Notes: a model not told the origin generated them from the sequence alone. A stretch of DNA of 18,815 nt from JAIYDJ01 sp031398695 (GCA_031398695.1 JANNNU010000238.1:1-18815), one strand, 5' to 3'; counted from the stretch's first letter, positions 6,358 to 14,101 are shown. Translations and numbers: made by a program.

Positions 6358-8090
6358 GTGACACCTCCAGGACCGGTGGCGCGTACGATGTCGGTATGGT
6401 TCTTGACCATCTCTCGCAGGACCTGGTCGCGGGGGCCGAAGGCGCGGCGCGTGCCATCCTCGAGTACCAGCAACGTATCGCACTCCTGGATCGCGGCGGG
6501 GCGGTGGGCCATGATCATCACAGCTCCCCCTTCGGCCTTGTGGGCCCGGATGGCCAGGTTCAGCGCCATCGATCCATCGTTGTCGAGGTTCGAATTTGGC
6601 TCGTCCAGCACCAGCAGCACAGGGTCGTCGTAAAGCGCGCGCGCGAGGCCGATGCGTTGGACCTGCCCGCCCGACAGACGGCCCCCCAGCGTGGCAACGC
6701 GCGTGTCATATCCGTCGGGCAGTTTGGTGATCATGTCGTGCGCGGCAGCCTTCTTTGCGGCGGCCACGACCTTGACCGGATCGGGGTCGGCCTGCAGGCG
6801 GGCTATGTTTTCGGCGATGGTGCCTTCGAACAGGGTGATGCGCTGCGGCAAGTAGCCGATGTAGCTGCCCAGCACGTCGGGGTCGTATTGGTCGAGCGTC
6901 GCCCCATCGAGCCGGACCTTGCCACCGGCCGGGCGCCAGACCCCGATGATGGCGCGAGCAAGCGTGGATTTGCCGGCCCCGCTTGGCCCGATGATGCCCA
7001 GGGCCTGCCCGGGTTCCAGCCGGAAGCTGACCATCCGCAGCACCGCCTGCGTGTCGCCGGGCGGGACGACGGTCAGGTTCTGCGCCTCGAGGATTGCGCG
7101 GGGGCGCGGCAGGGCGGTGCGGACGGGCTCGACCGGCTGGCGGGTCAGCAAATCGGCCAGCCGCCCGCGGCCTTCCTGTGCGCGGGTCACGACGGCCCAT
7201 TGGCCGACCGCCTGTTCGATCGGAGCCAGCGCGCGGCCCATCAGGATGGACGCGGCGATCATCGCGCCGGCGGTCAACTGGCCCTGCAGCACCAGATAGG
7301 CCCCCAGTCCCAGCATCGCGGATTGCAGGAAAAGCCGGAAGGTTTTCGACACCGCGCCAAAGCTGCCGGCCAGATCGGCGGCGGCGATGCCTTGGGCCAG
7401 CGCCAGCGACCGCGCCTTCTGCCAGCGGTCGAATGCCGCTTCGGTCATCCCCAGCGCTTGCACCAGTTCGCTTTCCTGCTTGATGCTGTCCGACATCATC
7501 TCGGCGCGCATCGTGGCGGCGGTGCTGCGGTGCAACGGCCCGGCGGTCATCTGCTGGTTCAGCAGCGTCACGATCACCAGAATCACCCCGCCCCCGACGG
7601 CCAGCCAGCCGAGCCAGGGGTGGAAGATGAAAATCGCGGCGATGAACAGCGGCGTCCACGGGATGTCGAAGATCGCAAGCAGCACCGGCGAGGCCCAGAG
7701 CCGCTGAACCGATTCAAGGTCGCGCTGCGCGGCCAGCGCGACCGGATCGCCCGGTTGCAGCGTCAGGCGGCGCAAGGCGGCGGCGAACACCCGGCGGTCC
7801 AGACGGTCCTGCATCCGCGCGCCGACCCGCGCCATAACGCGGCCCCGCGCGTGATCGAGCACGCCCATCGCCAGAAACAGGAACGCCATCAGCACCGACA
7901 GCGCCACCAGCGTCGCCTCGGACCGGCTGCCCAGCACCCGGTCGTAGACCTGCAGCATGTAAAGCGGCCCGCTGAGCATCAGCAGGTTCACGAACACCGA
8001 AAAGACGAACACCGCGATCAGCAGACCGCGCTGGTCCGCCCGCGTTGCCGCGATCTCGTCTTGCCCGCGTCTGGTTTCAAGCGCTGCCAT
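6354..8090 (-). CDS. PrtD-family type I secretion ABC transporter (permease-ATPase)
   Basis: The 578-residue fused membrane/ATPase subunit powers export of an unfolded substrate in one step across both membranes. The N-terminal half has about six helices beginning LLIAVFVFSVFVNLLMLSGP and contains YMLQVYDRVLGSRS, characteristic of PrtD/HasD-type exporters. The nucleotide-binding domain shows Walker A GPSGAGKST (368-376), Q-loop Q416, signature LSGGQ (472-476), Walker B LLVLDEP with E497, and H529. There is no N-terminal C39 peptidase domain, so the substrate probably carries a C-terminal uncleaved signal, as RTX proteins do. ATG 8090 is the best family-length start. GTG 8126, and the frame open to 8210 through a C9 run, are alternatives. 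No substrate or TolC gene lies in the window. Confidence 0.9.
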   Translation of the reverse strand: MAALETRRGQDEIAATRADQRGLLIAVFVFSVFVNLLMLSGPLYMLQVYDRVLGSRSEATLVALSVLMAFLFLAMGVLDHARGRVMARVGARMQDRLDRRVFAAALRRLTLQPGDPVALAAQRDLESVQRLWASPVLLAIFDIPWTPLFIAAIFIFHPWLGWLAVGGGVILVIVTLLNQQMTAGPLHRSTAATMRAEMMSDSIKQESELVQALGMTEAAFDRWQKARSLALAQGIAAADLAGSFGAVSKTFRLFLQSAMLGLGAYLVLQGQLTAGAMIAASILMGRALAPIEQAVGQWAVVTRAQEGRGRLADLLTRQPVEPVRTALPRPRAILEAQNLTVVPPGDTQAVLRMVSFRLEPGQALGIIGPSGAGKSTLARAIIGVWRPAGGKVRLDGATLDQYDPDVLGSYIGYLPQRITLFEGTIAENIARLQADPDPVKVVAAAKKAAAHDMITKLPDGYDTRVATLGGRLSGGQVQRIGLARALYDDPVLLVLDEPNSNLDNDGSMALNLAIRAHKAEGGAVMIMAHRPAAIQECDTLLVLEDGTRRAFGPRDQVLREMVKNHTDIVRATGPGGVT

Positions 8091-8186
8091 TCCTGTCGCC
8101 CATGTTCGACGCAGCGGTGCCGTCACCGGACCCCCCCCCGTTCGGCACGTTTGTTCCGACCATGGGGTGACGCGGCTGGTTCTGCG

Positions 8187-8215
8187 TTGTGACTTTCGTG
8201 CTCGCAGCATATGCC
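8187..8215 (+). promoter_or_regulatory. Possible promoter of mlaA-mlaC
   Basis: In the divergent region between the ABC exporter and mlaA, TTGTGA (8187-8192) and TATGCC (8210-8215) stand 17 bases apart. The -10 match is weak (three of six). The remaining divergent sequence (8091-8257) contains a run of nine C at 8131-8139 and no clear operator. Confidence 0.3.
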
Positions 8216-8257
8216 GTATCAGGCAAGCGTTAAAGGTTGGCTTTCAGCAGGGGCATG

Positions 8258-9010
8258 ATGCAGCGAAACGTTTATCTCCCGGTTGCGCGTCGCACGACGC
8301 TGCCCTTGGTGGCCGGCCTGATCGCCCTGTCCGCTTGCGCCCCGGCGCCGGTGCCGCAAGACTTGAACGACCCGAACGAGGCGGCGAACCGCGAGGTTCA
8401 CGCGTTCAACAAGGCAATCGACACGTCGTTGGTGAAGCCGATCTCGGGCGTATTCGCGGGCGACGGAGAACCCGGCCTCGTGTCGCGGGGCGTCGCCAAC
8501 TTTGCCGACAACCTGAGCGAGCCGAGCCGCGTGGTGAACAGCCTGTTGCAGGGCAACATTCCCGATGCGGCGCAAAGCACGCTGCGGTTTGCCTTCAACT
8601 CCACCGTCGGGCTGGCGGGCATCCTCGATCCGTCGACCGCACTGGGCGTCGAGGTGAAGGACACCGACTTCGGCGAGACGCTGCACGTCTGGGGCGTGGG
8701 CGAAGGGGCCTATGTCGAGTTGCCGCTGGCTGGCCCGTCGACCGAACGGGACGTGGTCGGGATGGCGGTGGACTATGTGATCAACCCCGTCAGCATCCTG
8801 CTCGATCCGCCGGAAAGCTATGTCGCGACCGCGGCGGGCCTGGCATCAAAAGTCGGTGATAGAGGGCGGTATTCCGATACGGTCGACTCCATCTTGTATG
8901 ATAGTGCAGACAGCTATGCTCAGGCGCGTCTGCTGTACCTGCAGAACCGGCGCTACGAGCTTGGACAGACCGTCGGCGATGACAACTTCGAGGATCCCTA
9001 TGCCGAATGA
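8258..9010 (+). CDS. mlaA: MlaA/VacJ-family outer-membrane lipoprotein
   Basis: MlaA extracts mislocalised phospholipids from the outer leaflet of the outer membrane and hands them to MlaC for return to the inner membrane. The precursor has a lipoprotein signal peptide ending in the lipobox LSAC (cysteine at residue 27, followed by Ala-Pro, compatible with outer-membrane sorting). Family motifs follow: DPNEAANREVHAFNKAID, NFADNLSEPSRVVNSLLQG, FAFNSTVGLAGILDP, DFGETLHVWGVGEGAYVELPLAGPST and the YVIN-P segment before the C-terminal region. The 250-residue length is normal. ATG 8258 has AGGGG 5 bases upstream; ATG 8255 is possible too. The last 11 bases overlap mlaC, implying coupling. Confidence 0.93.
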   Translation: MQRNVYLPVARRTTLPLVAGLIALSACAPAPVPQDLNDPNEAANREVHAFNKAIDTSLVKPISGVFAGDGEPGLVSRGVANFADNLSEPSRVVNSLLQGNIPDAAQSTLRFAFNSTVGLAGILDPSTALGVEVKDTDFGETLHVWGVGEGAYVELPLAGPSTERDVVGMAVDYVINPVSILLDPPESYVATAAGLASKVGDRGRYSDTVDSILYDSADSYAQARLLYLQNRRYELGQTVGDDNFEDPYAE

Positions 9011-9611
9011 CCCTCTTTTTTTGACCCGCCGTTCGTTTGGTGCCGGCCTTGCCGCCGGCGCCGGTTATCTGGCGCTGGCCCTGCCGGTGCGGGCGTTGAC
9101 CGTCGATCAGGCCCGTGCGCTGGTCGACAAGGCGATTTCCGAAGTGAACGCCACGATCGGTTCGGGCAAGTCGGAATCGGCGATGTTCGTGGATTTTGAG
9201 CGCATCTTCTCGCGCTATTCGGACGTTCCGGTGATCGCGCGGTCCGCGTTGGGCGTGGCCGCCCGGTCGGCGTCGAAAGCGCAGATGGCGGCGTTCACCG
9301 ACGCCTATCAGGGCTATGTCAGCCGCAAGTACGGCCGGCGGTTCCGCGAATTCATCGGCGGCACGATCGAGGTGACGGACGCCCGCCCGGTGAAGAGCTA
9401 TTTCGAGGTCAGCTCGGTCGCCTACCTCAAGGGCGAAGCGCCGTTCGATCTGCGCTGGCACGTATCGGACAAGTCGGGCAAGCAGCTGTTCTTCAACATC
9501 ATCATCGAAGGCGTCAATATGCTGGCGTCCGAGCGGACCGAGATCGGAGCGTTGCTGGACAAGCGCGGCGGAAACATCGACGCGCTGATCGAGGATCTGA
9601 AGCGGATCTGA
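9000..9611 (+). CDS. mlaC: MlaC/Ttg2D-family periplasmic phospholipid carrier
   Basis: MlaC shuttles phospholipid between MlaA in the outer membrane and the MlaFEDB complex in the inner membrane. The 203-residue protein starts with a leader containing T-R-R-S-F-G followed by an Ala/Gly-rich hydrophobic stretch ending PVRALT, which looks like a twin-arginine (Tat) signal and not a plain Sec signal. The mature part carries family features: a FSRYSDVP/IARSALG helix region, FTDAYQGYVSRKYGRRF, and IIIEGVNMLASERTEIGALLDKRGGNIDALIEDLK at the C-terminus. ATG 9000 has GAGGA 5 bases upstream and lies inside the end of mlaA. An intrinsic terminator follows at 9642-9663, so the operon appears to be only mlaA-mlaC. 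Confidence 0.93.
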   Translation: MPNDPLFLTRRSFGAGLAAGAGYLALALPVRALTVDQARALVDKAISEVNATIGSGKSESAMFVDFERIFSRYSDVPVIARSALGVAARSASKAQMAAFTDAYQGYVSRKYGRRFREFIGGTIEVTDARPVKSYFEVSSVAYLKGEAPFDLRWHVSDKSGKQLFFNIIIEGVNMLASERTEIGALLDKRGGNIDALIEDLKRI

Positions 9612-9641
9612 TCCGTTTCACCTCGGCAAGACTTCTAGGGG

Positions 9642-9663
9642 AGGGGGGGCATTGCCCCCCTTT
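9642..9663 (+). terminator. Intrinsic terminator of mlaA-mlaC
   Basis: Perfect arms GGGGGGC (9644-9650) and GCCCCCC (9654-9660) enclose a 3-base loop ATT and are followed by TTTCTG. A and G at 9642-9643 extend the stem with A-T and wobble pairs. It lies 31 bases after the mlaC stop and 12 bases before the convergent PBP gene end. In the reverse direction there is no T-run, so it probably serves the plus strand only. Confidence 0.75.
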
Positions 9664-9674
9664 CTGTGCGGTTC

Positions 9675-11918
9675 CTACTGGCCCAAAAGGTTGCGCAGCA
9701 GCGACTCGATCGGGTCGACGCGACCTTCCGGCACGCGGCCTTCGGGAACCGTGCCGTCGCGCAGGAACGGCTCTTCGACCACGTTGTCGGACGAGGCGGT
9801 CAGACCGCCGCCGGACGTGCCGCCGTCAAAGCCGCCGTCAAAGCCACCGTCAGAGCCGCCCCCCGAACCGCCGCTGAACGGCGGCGCGCGGTATTCGGGG
9901 ATCACCATGGGCAGGTCGGTGACCGGCACTCCTTCGTTGATGCGCACCATCACCTCATGCCAGATCTCGGCGGGCAGGCCCGCGCCGGTCACGCCGGTCA
10001 AGGGCCGGTTGTCGTCGTATCCCATCCAGACGCCCACCACATAATCCGCGGTGAACCCGATGAACCAGGCGTCGCGCGCGGCTGAGGTGGTGCCGGTCTT
10101 GCCGGCCGCGGGACGGTCGTTCAGCCGCGCGCGGCCCCCGGTGCCGACGTCCATCACCTGGGTCATCATGTAGGTTAGTTCCTGCGCGGCCCGTTCCGAG
10201 ATCACCCGTTCGCCGATCCCGCCCCCCGCGCCGATCATCGGGGTTTCCTCGCCTTGCAGGCGCAGATCGACAAGGCCGTAGGGGATCACCGACGACCCGC
10301 CGTTCAGGATGCCCGCGTAGGCACCGGTCATTTCCAGCAGCGTCGATTCCGAGGCCCCCAATGCCAGCGCAGGCCCGGCGGCTAGGTCGCTTTCGATGCC
10401 GAAGTCCGCGGCGATCTTGCGCACGATGTCGCGCCCTACCGCCTCGGACACCCGGACGGCCGGAATGTTGCGGCTTTCGGCCAGCGCCTCGGTCAGCGTG
10501 ATGACGCCCTTGAACTCATGGTCATAGTTGTCGGGCGTCCAGGCCCCGGACCCGGGGATGTTCAGCGTCAGCGGTTCGTCCTGCACGAAATCGGACCCCG
10601 ACCACCCCAGATCAAGGGCGGCGGCATAGACGAACGGTTTGAAGGACGACCCGGTCTGGCGCAGTGCTTGGGTCGCGCGGTTGAACGACCCCGCCGCAAC
10701 GATGTTGCGCCCGCCGACCATGGCGCGCACCGCGCCGTCCGCGCCCATCACCACGATGGCGGCCTGCGCCTCGGACCCGGCCTTGACCTTGTTGTCAAAG
10801 ATATAGGCCAGCGCGTCCTCGGTCGCCTTCTGCATGCGTTGGTCCAGCGTGGTGCGGATGATCACGTCTTCGGTCGTCTCTGAGGCCAGGAACGCCGGCG
10901 CGGTTTCCATCACCCAGTCGGCAAAGGCCCCGCCGGCGTTCTGCGCCGCTGCCGCCGACAGTTGCGCCGGGTTGGCACGCGCGTCTGCCGCCTGTTCGGC
11001 CGTCAGATAGCCCTGTTCTTGCATCAGCCCGATGATGACGTTGGCGCGGTCCTGCGCCCGTTGCAGGTTGTTGGTGGGGGCATAGCGCGACGGGGCCTTC
11101 AGCAGCCCCGCCAGCATCGCACCTTCGGCCGGGCCGACCTGATTGGCCGATTTGCCGAAATAGCGCTGCGCCGCCGCCTCGAATCCGCGCGCCCCCGCAC
11201 CCAGATAGGCGCGGTTGAAATAGATCGTCAGGATTTCGGCCTTGGAGTATTTCGCCTCCATCGCCATCGCGTAGGGAATTTCCTTCAGCTTGCGCCAGAT
11301 GCCGCCCGACCGGCAGTCTTCCTCATAGGCGGCCTCGGTCTTCCACTGGCTGGCGTCATAGGCGACGCCGAGGCACAGCAGTTTCGCGACCTGCTGGGTG
11401 ATGGTCGATCCGCCGTTGCCTTCCAGCGGGCCACGCCCTTCGGACAGGTTGATGCGGATGGCCGATGCGATCCCGCGGGGACTGATGCCGAGATGGCCGT
11501 AAAACCGCTTGTCTTCAGTGGCGATCACCGCGTTCAGCAGGTCTTTCGACACGGTGTCCGACGTGATCTGCCCGCCGAACGTCTCGCCGCGCCAGGCATA
11601 GACCTGTCCGTCGCGGTCGAGCATGGTGACCGATCCGCGCGATCGGCCGTCCAGAAGGTCGGTGACCGGCGGCAACTGAGCGTAGAAGTAGAACACGATC
11701 CCCGCAAGGATCATCGCGCTGACCGCGGCCAGACGCCAGGTCGTGCCCCATATCACCCGCCAGACCAGATGCACCAGCCCGCCGATCAACCCGCGCGACC
11801 GTCGCGGCGGCGGCGCACGGCGGCGCGCGGGCGGTTTAGCCGCAGCCGAAGTCGCGCGGGGCGCTGCATAGCGTTTGTCCGCCACGATGGGCCCGCGCCC
11901 TTTGCCCGAAGATGCCAT
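9675..11918 (-). CDS. Class A penicillin-binding protein, PBP1A family (GT51 + transpeptidase)
   Basis: This bifunctional enzyme polymerises glycan strands from lipid II and cross-links the stem peptides on the periplasmic face. The 747-residue protein has a basic Pro/Ala-rich cytoplasmic tail (1-60), one membrane helix (about 62-80) and a GT51 domain with catalytic-Glu motif ATEDKRFYGHLG (E135) and GGSTITQQ (169-176). The transpeptidase domain follows with S424-S-F-K427 (acylated serine S424), S482-R-N484 and K607-T-G-T. It is shorter than the roughly 850-residue E. coli PBP1A. The tail (680-733) is Gly/Asp-rich with FDGG and VPEGR repeats. I chose ATG 11918 because residues after it match the family; the frame is open to 12626 but reads antisense to glnK there. 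AGGC upstream is a weak ribosome binding site. Confidence 0.93.
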   Translation of the reverse strand: MASSGKGRGPIVADKRYAAPRATSAAAKPPARRRAPPPRRSRGLIGGLVHLVWRVIWGTTWRLAAVSAMILAGIVFYFYAQLPPVTDLLDGRSRGSVTMLDRDGQVYAWRGETFGGQITSDTVSKDLLNAVIATEDKRFYGHLGISPRGIASAIRINLSEGRGPLEGNGGSTITQQVAKLLCLGVAYDASQWKTEAAYEEDCRSGGIWRKLKEIPYAMAMEAKYSKAEILTIYFNRAYLGAGARGFEAAAQRYFGKSANQVGPAEGAMLAGLLKAPSRYAPTNNLQRAQDRANVIIGLMQEQGYLTAEQAADARANPAQLSAAAAQNAGGAFADWVMETAPAFLASETTEDVIIRTTLDQRMQKATEDALAYIFDNKVKAGSEAQAAIVVMGADGAVRAMVGGRNIVAAGSFNRATQALRQTGSSFKPFVYAAALDLGWSGSDFVQDEPLTLNIPGSGAWTPDNYDHEFKGVITLTEALAESRNIPAVRVSEAVGRDIVRKIAADFGIESDLAAGPALALGASESTLLEMTGAYAGILNGGSSVIPYGLVDLRLQGEETPMIGAGGGIGERVISERAAQELTYMMTQVMDVGTGGRARLNDRPAAGKTGTTSAARDAWFIGFTADYVVGVWMGYDDNRPLTGVTGAGLPAEIWHEVMVRINEGVPVTDLPMVIPEYRAPPFSGGSGGGSDGGFDGGFDGGTSGGGLTASSDNVVEEPFLRDGTVPEGRVPEGRVDPIESLLRNLLGQ
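9821..9856 (-). repeat. Three 12-bp tandem units encoding S/F-D-G-G repeats
   Basis: Within the 3' end of the penicillin-binding protein gene, three consecutive 12-base units (9821-9832, 9833-9844, 9845-9856) differ at only two or three positions. On the minus strand they encode SDGG-FDGG-FDGG. This is a short in-frame minisatellite that could change length without a frameshift. Confidence 0.8.
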
Positions 11919-12027
11919 GCCTGCCTGTGCCTGTTCGTTACACGTCTTTGAGTCCGAGTTTACCAAGCCCCGTGCCGAATGTGGAGCAGGCATCACCGCG
12001 ATTCGAGTGTCTATACTGCCCAAAATA

Positions 12028-12041
12028 TGTGCTATTGCACA
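12028..12041. promoter_or_regulatory. Inverted repeat TGTGC-TATT-GCACA in the PBP1A/glnK divergent region
   Basis: The 258-base divergent region 11919-12176 contains an AT-rich core (12012-12055) with TATACT at 12012-12017 and AATAAT at 12042-12047 as possible -10 elements, and this perfect 5+4+5 palindrome between them. It resembles neither the CRP nor the FNR consensus exactly. The TGCAC half-sites recall NtrC boxes but the spacing is wrong. I found no GG-N10-GC sigma-54 element before glnK. A 10-bp palindrome AGAGGCCTCT (12148-12157) lies in the probable glnK leader. Nothing else stands out there. Confidence 0.45.
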
Positions 12042-12176
12042 AATAATAGAAAAATGCGCGGGTTTGCGCCGGTCCGCCTTCGTCACAAAGCCGCCACAAA
12101 CTTGTTGGCCCCGGCAAAACCGCGCCTGATGCCCACAAGGCCCTTCGAGAGGCCTCTGCATGGAAAGGGGTGCGAC

Positions 12177-12515
12177 GTGAAGCTCATCATAGCAGCCATC
12201 AAGCCGTTCAAGCTGGAAGAGGTTCGCCAAGCGCTGACCGAAATCGGCGTGCGCGGCATGATGGTGACCGAAATCAAGGGGTTTGGCGGGCAATCCGGCC
12301 ATACCGAGATCTATCGCGGGGCTGAATACGCCGTGAATTTCGTGCCGAAAGTCCGGCTGGAGATCGTGGTGGCCGATGGACTGGCCGACGCGGTGGTCGA
12401 CACCATCGCCAAGACCGCCAAGACCGACAAGATCGGCGACGGCAAGATTTTCGTGCTGGACGTGCAACACGCGATGCGTGTGCGGACCGGCGAAACCGAT
12501 GATGACGCGCTTTAA
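12177..12515 (+). CDS. glnK: PII nitrogen regulatory protein GlnK
   Basis: GlnK is a small trimeric signal protein that reads ATP/ADP, 2-oxoglutarate and glutamine status and plugs the AmtB channel when nitrogen is plentiful. The 112-residue length is exact for PII. The N-terminus VKLIIAAIKPFKLEEVR uses a GTG start with AGGGG about 7 bases upstream. Tyr51 (in RGAEYAV) is the uridylylation site. IGDGKIFV carries K90, and R101 and R103 in AMRVRTGET complete the nucleotide site. In the T-loop the usual G-R-Q-K-G reads G-G-Q-S-G (37-41), so R38 and K40 are replaced; I recall similar variants in Rhodobacter GlnK proteins. amtB follows after 25 bases, the classical glnK-amtB operon. Confidence 0.95.
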   Translation: MKLIIAAIKPFKLEEVRQALTEIGVRGMMVTEIKGFGGQSGHTEIYRGAEYAVNFVPKVRLEIVVADGLADAVVDTIAKTAKTDKIGDGKIFVLDVQHAMRVRTGETDDDAL

Positions 12516-12540
12516 GACGCGGGGAAGGGGAAACGTGACA

Positions 12541-14067
12541 ATGAACAACCTGATGAAACGATCCGGACTGGCAGCACTCGGGGCATCCGCCTTTGCCGCT
12601 CTGCCCGTCTGGGCGCAGGAGGCCACGACAGAGGCCGCGCCCGCCGTAACCGACGCCGCCGCGGCGCTGGCGCCTTACGTCTACGAACGGGTGGTGGACA
12701 AGGGCGATGTCGCCTGGATGTCGATTTCGACCGTGCTGGTGCTGTTGATGATCGTGCCCGGCCTGGCGCTGTTCTACGGCGGTCTGGTGCGCACCAAGAA
12801 CATGCTGTCGGTACTGACGCAGGTCTTTGCGATCACCGCCATCGTCTGCCTGATCTGGGTGACCTACGGCTACTCGCTCGCCTTTTCTTACGGCGGGTCG
12901 ATGGATAGTTATGTCGGCGGCCTGTCAAAGATGTTCCTCGCGGGGGTCGACGCGACCACGCTAGTGCCGACCTTCACCAACGGCATCTGGCTGCCGGAAT
13001 ACACCTTCATTGCCTTCCAGATGACCTTTGCCTGCATCACGCCCGCGCTGATCGTCGGTGCGTTCGCCGAGCGGATCAAGTTCGGCTCGCTGATGGTGTT
13101 CATCGTGCTGTGGGTGACCTTCATCTACTTCCCGATGGCGCACATGGTCTGGTGGTGGGGCGGTCCCGACTTCCTCGCAGAACAGCAGACGGCCAGACTG
13201 ATCGCCGAAGCCGCCGGTGACACCGCCGCCGCCGAGGCTGCCGCCGCCAACCTAGCCGCCAACGGGCTGATCTGGAACATGGGTGCGCTGGACTTTGCCG
13301 GTGGCACGGTCGTGCACATCAACGCAGGCATCGCCGGTTTGGTCGGCTGTCTGGTTCTGGGCCGCCGGGTCGGCTATGGAAAGGACAGCATGGCCCCGCA
13401 CTCGCTGACGATGACGATGATCGGGGCGGCGCTGCTGTGGGTCGGCTGGTTTGGCTTCAACGCAGGCTCGAACTTCGAGTCGAACTCGATCACTTCGCTG
13501 GCCATCCTCAACACTTTTGCCGCCACGGCGGCGGCAGGTGTGGCGTGGATGTTCGCGGAATGGCTGCTGAAGGGCAAACCGTCGCTGCTGGGTCTGCTGT
13601 CGGGTGTGGTGACCGGTCTGGTCGCCGTGACACCTGCGGCCGGTTTTGCTGGGCCGATGGGGTCGATCGTGCTGGGCCTTTTCGCCGGCGTGGTGTGTTT
13701 CTTGTTCGTGGCCTATGCCAAGAACGCTCTGAAGATGGACGACAGCCTTGACGTGTTCGGCATCCACGGGATGGCAGGCATCATCGGCGCGTTGGGCACC
13801 GGCATCCTGGTCAATCCGGCGCTGGGCGGGGCAGGTATCCCCGACTACACCTCGGTTCCGGGCACGCTGCAGGTGGCGGCCTACGACTTCGCCTTTATGT
13901 TCACGGCGCAAGCAAAGGCGGTGATCTTCACCATCCTGTTCTCGGGCATCGGGTCGTTCATCCTGTACAAGCTGGTCGATCTGGTGATGGGCCTGCGCGT
14001 CAAGGAAGAGATCGAGCGCGAAGGTCTGGACGTCGCCGAACACGGCGAGCGCGCCTACAACATGTAA
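12541..14067 (+). CDS. amtB: Ammonium transporter AmtB
   Basis: AmtB is a trimeric inner-membrane channel that takes up ammonium and is gated by GlnK. The 508-residue precursor has a signal peptide (about 1-25, ending VWA) as in E. coli AmtB. Eleven hydrophobic helices follow. The conserved pore residues are visible: the Phe gate near F163 (FQMTFACITP) and FGFNAGS (304-310), the W204-206 cluster (AHMVWWWGG), the Asp in ALDFAGG (D251), and the twin histidines H259 (GGTVVHINAG) and H409 (FGIHGMAG). Between the Trp cluster and ALDFAGG sits an Ala-rich insertion (about 210-246) absent from E. coli AmtB. Start ATG 12541; GTG 12535 (V-T-M-N) is a possible alternative closer to the AAGGGG ribosome binding site. 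Confidence 0.95.
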   Translation: MNNLMKRSGLAALGASAFAALPVWAQEATTEAAPAVTDAAAALAPYVYERVVDKGDVAWMSISTVLVLLMIVPGLALFYGGLVRTKNMLSVLTQVFAITAIVCLIWVTYGYSLAFSYGGSMDSYVGGLSKMFLAGVDATTLVPTFTNGIWLPEYTFIAFQMTFACITPALIVGAFAERIKFGSLMVFIVLWVTFIYFPMAHMVWWWGGPDFLAEQQTARLIAEAAGDTAAAEAAAANLAANGLIWNMGALDFAGGTVVHINAGIAGLVGCLVLGRRVGYGKDSMAPHSLTMTMIGAALLWVGWFGFNAGSNFESNSITSLAILNTFAATAAAGVAWMFAEWLLKGKPSLLGLLSGVVTGLVAVTPAAGFAGPMGSIVLGLFAGVVCFLFVAYAKNALKMDDSLDVFGIHGMAGIIGALGTGILVNPALGGAGIPDYTSVPGTLQVAAYDFAFMFTAQAKAVIFTILFSGIGSFILYKLVDLVMGLRVKEEIEREGLDVAEHGERAYNM

Positions 14068-14076
14068 GGGGTTGCT

Positions 14077-14101
14077 GGCCGGGGTTCTCCTCCCCCCGGC
14101 C
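14077..14101 (+). other. Stable hairpin just after amtB
   Basis: GGCCGGGG (14077-14084) and CCCCGGCC (14094-14101) form a perfect eight-pair stem with a 9-base loop, starting 9 bases after the amtB stop. No T-run follows, so it is more likely an RNA 3'-end stabiliser or pause element than a terminator. A true terminator stands further downstream. Confidence 0.5.

Noticed and set aside
4987..6633. A 548-codon plus-strand ORF opposite the HlyD-type gene
   Set aside because: It reads antisense to a clear adaptor protein, has His/Arg/Gln-rich low-information composition typical of high-GC shadows, and lacks domains.
6306..8192. A 628-codon plus-strand ORF opposite the ABC exporter
   Set aside because: Same shadow composition; the minus strand encodes intact Walker and signature motifs.
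12061..12176. Sigma-54 promoter before glnK
   Set aside because: No GG-N10-GC element close to the TGGCAC-N5-TTGC consensus was found on reading the region.
11919..12626. N-terminal extension of the PBP reading frame by 236 codons
   Set aside because: This part runs antisense through glnK and into amtB and has no PBP-like sequence; the true start is near 11918.
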